A stretch of 6,134 nucleotides of DNA from the NCBI GenBank assembly GCA_020027415.1, contig JAHRAW010000122.1:1-6134 (forward strand), in the 5' to 3' direction. This stretch comes from Gammaproteobacteria bacterium. GTDB taxonomy: Bacteria; Pseudomonadota; Gammaproteobacteria; Arenicellales; Poriferihabitantaceae. The notes under the pieces were generated by a model, which saw only the letters and a list, made by a program, of their open reading frames with translations, did not search any database and had not been told where the DNA came from. Below, in pieces: positions 5,982-6,134 of this stretch. The position numbers and the translations under genes are program-made. How positions within the stretch are numbered: the first letter of the stretch is position 1; each line of letters starts with the position of its first letter.

Positions 5982-6031
5982 TGTATTTATTGGGGGTTTT
6001 CCGGCGGAACGCAAATCATCGCTCGCCGTTT

Positions 6032-6049
6032 GGATATTCGGGATATTCG
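6032..6049. repeat. Tandem duplication of a 9-bp unit
   Basis: GGATATTCG occurs twice back to back without mismatch. It lies in the non-coding stretch right of the dif-like site. With only two copies it may be a replication slip; no function can be assigned. Confidence 0.6.
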
Positions 6050-6134
6050 CCGGCGACAACAACCGCCCTCGCTACCTATCCACCTATCTACCAATTACTG
6101 CGGACGTTTGATATTCCACTGATGCCCGGTCTTA

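Noticed and set aside
5610..6062. 150-codon open frame on the minus strand across the phoU 3' end and the dif-like site
   Set aside because: Most of it is antisense to phoU and its composition mirrors that gene; it has no recognisable domain and would translate through the hairpins and the dif-like site.
6071..6092. Near-repeat of CTAT-containing units (CTACCTAT, CCACCTAT, CTACC)
   Set aside because: Short and imperfect, with no array structure; not a CRISPR or meaningful satellite.

Overview
The window carries a complete high-affinity phosphate uptake operon, pstS-pstC-pstA-pstB-phoU, entirely on the + strand. It is flanked on the left by the 3' end of a restriction-type helicase/nuclease gene and on the right by non-coding DNA that contains a strong candidate for a dif/Xer recombination site. 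The organism looks like a gammaproteobacterium of moderately high GC. The evidence is the DUF3333-type long PstA, the type of PstS and PhoU, and the dif-like core, which reads like the gammaproteobacterial consensus. No finer taxonomic call is supportable.

Layout. 2-319: C-terminal 105 residues of a type III/BPTD_3080-like restriction endonuclease ending in a PD-(D/E)xK nuclease core. 320-424: promoter region with a perfect -10 (TATAAT) but no convincing Pho box. 425-1540: pstS. 1541-1802: a 262-bp spacer with a GC-rich hairpin just after pstS and a doubtful 80-codon ORF. 1803-2807: pstC. 2804-4165: pstA, overlapping pstC by ATGA. 4185-5069: pstB. 5118-5849: phoU. 5850-6134: no convincing gene; it holds a terminator-like hairpin, a second compound hairpin, the dif-like site and a short tandem duplication.

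How the genes work together: PstS captures phosphate in the periplasm, PstC and PstA form the membrane channel, and PstB hydrolyses ATP to drive uptake. PhoU couples transporter state to the PhoR/PhoB two-component system, which is not in this window. The hairpin and long spacer after pstS fit the usual need for far more binding protein than channel.

Most interesting points: (1) a 28-bp dif-like site at 5954-5981, on the minus strand, with an exact TGTATA core and 22/28 identity to E. coli dif; the overlapping 34 bp also match loxP at 28 positions. (2) PhoU has lost the aspartate of its second E-x-x-x-D metal motif (G207). (3) PstC lacks the long N-terminal extension that usually accompanies a DUF3333-type PstA. 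(4) The pstS start region can fold so that its ribosome-binding site is paired.
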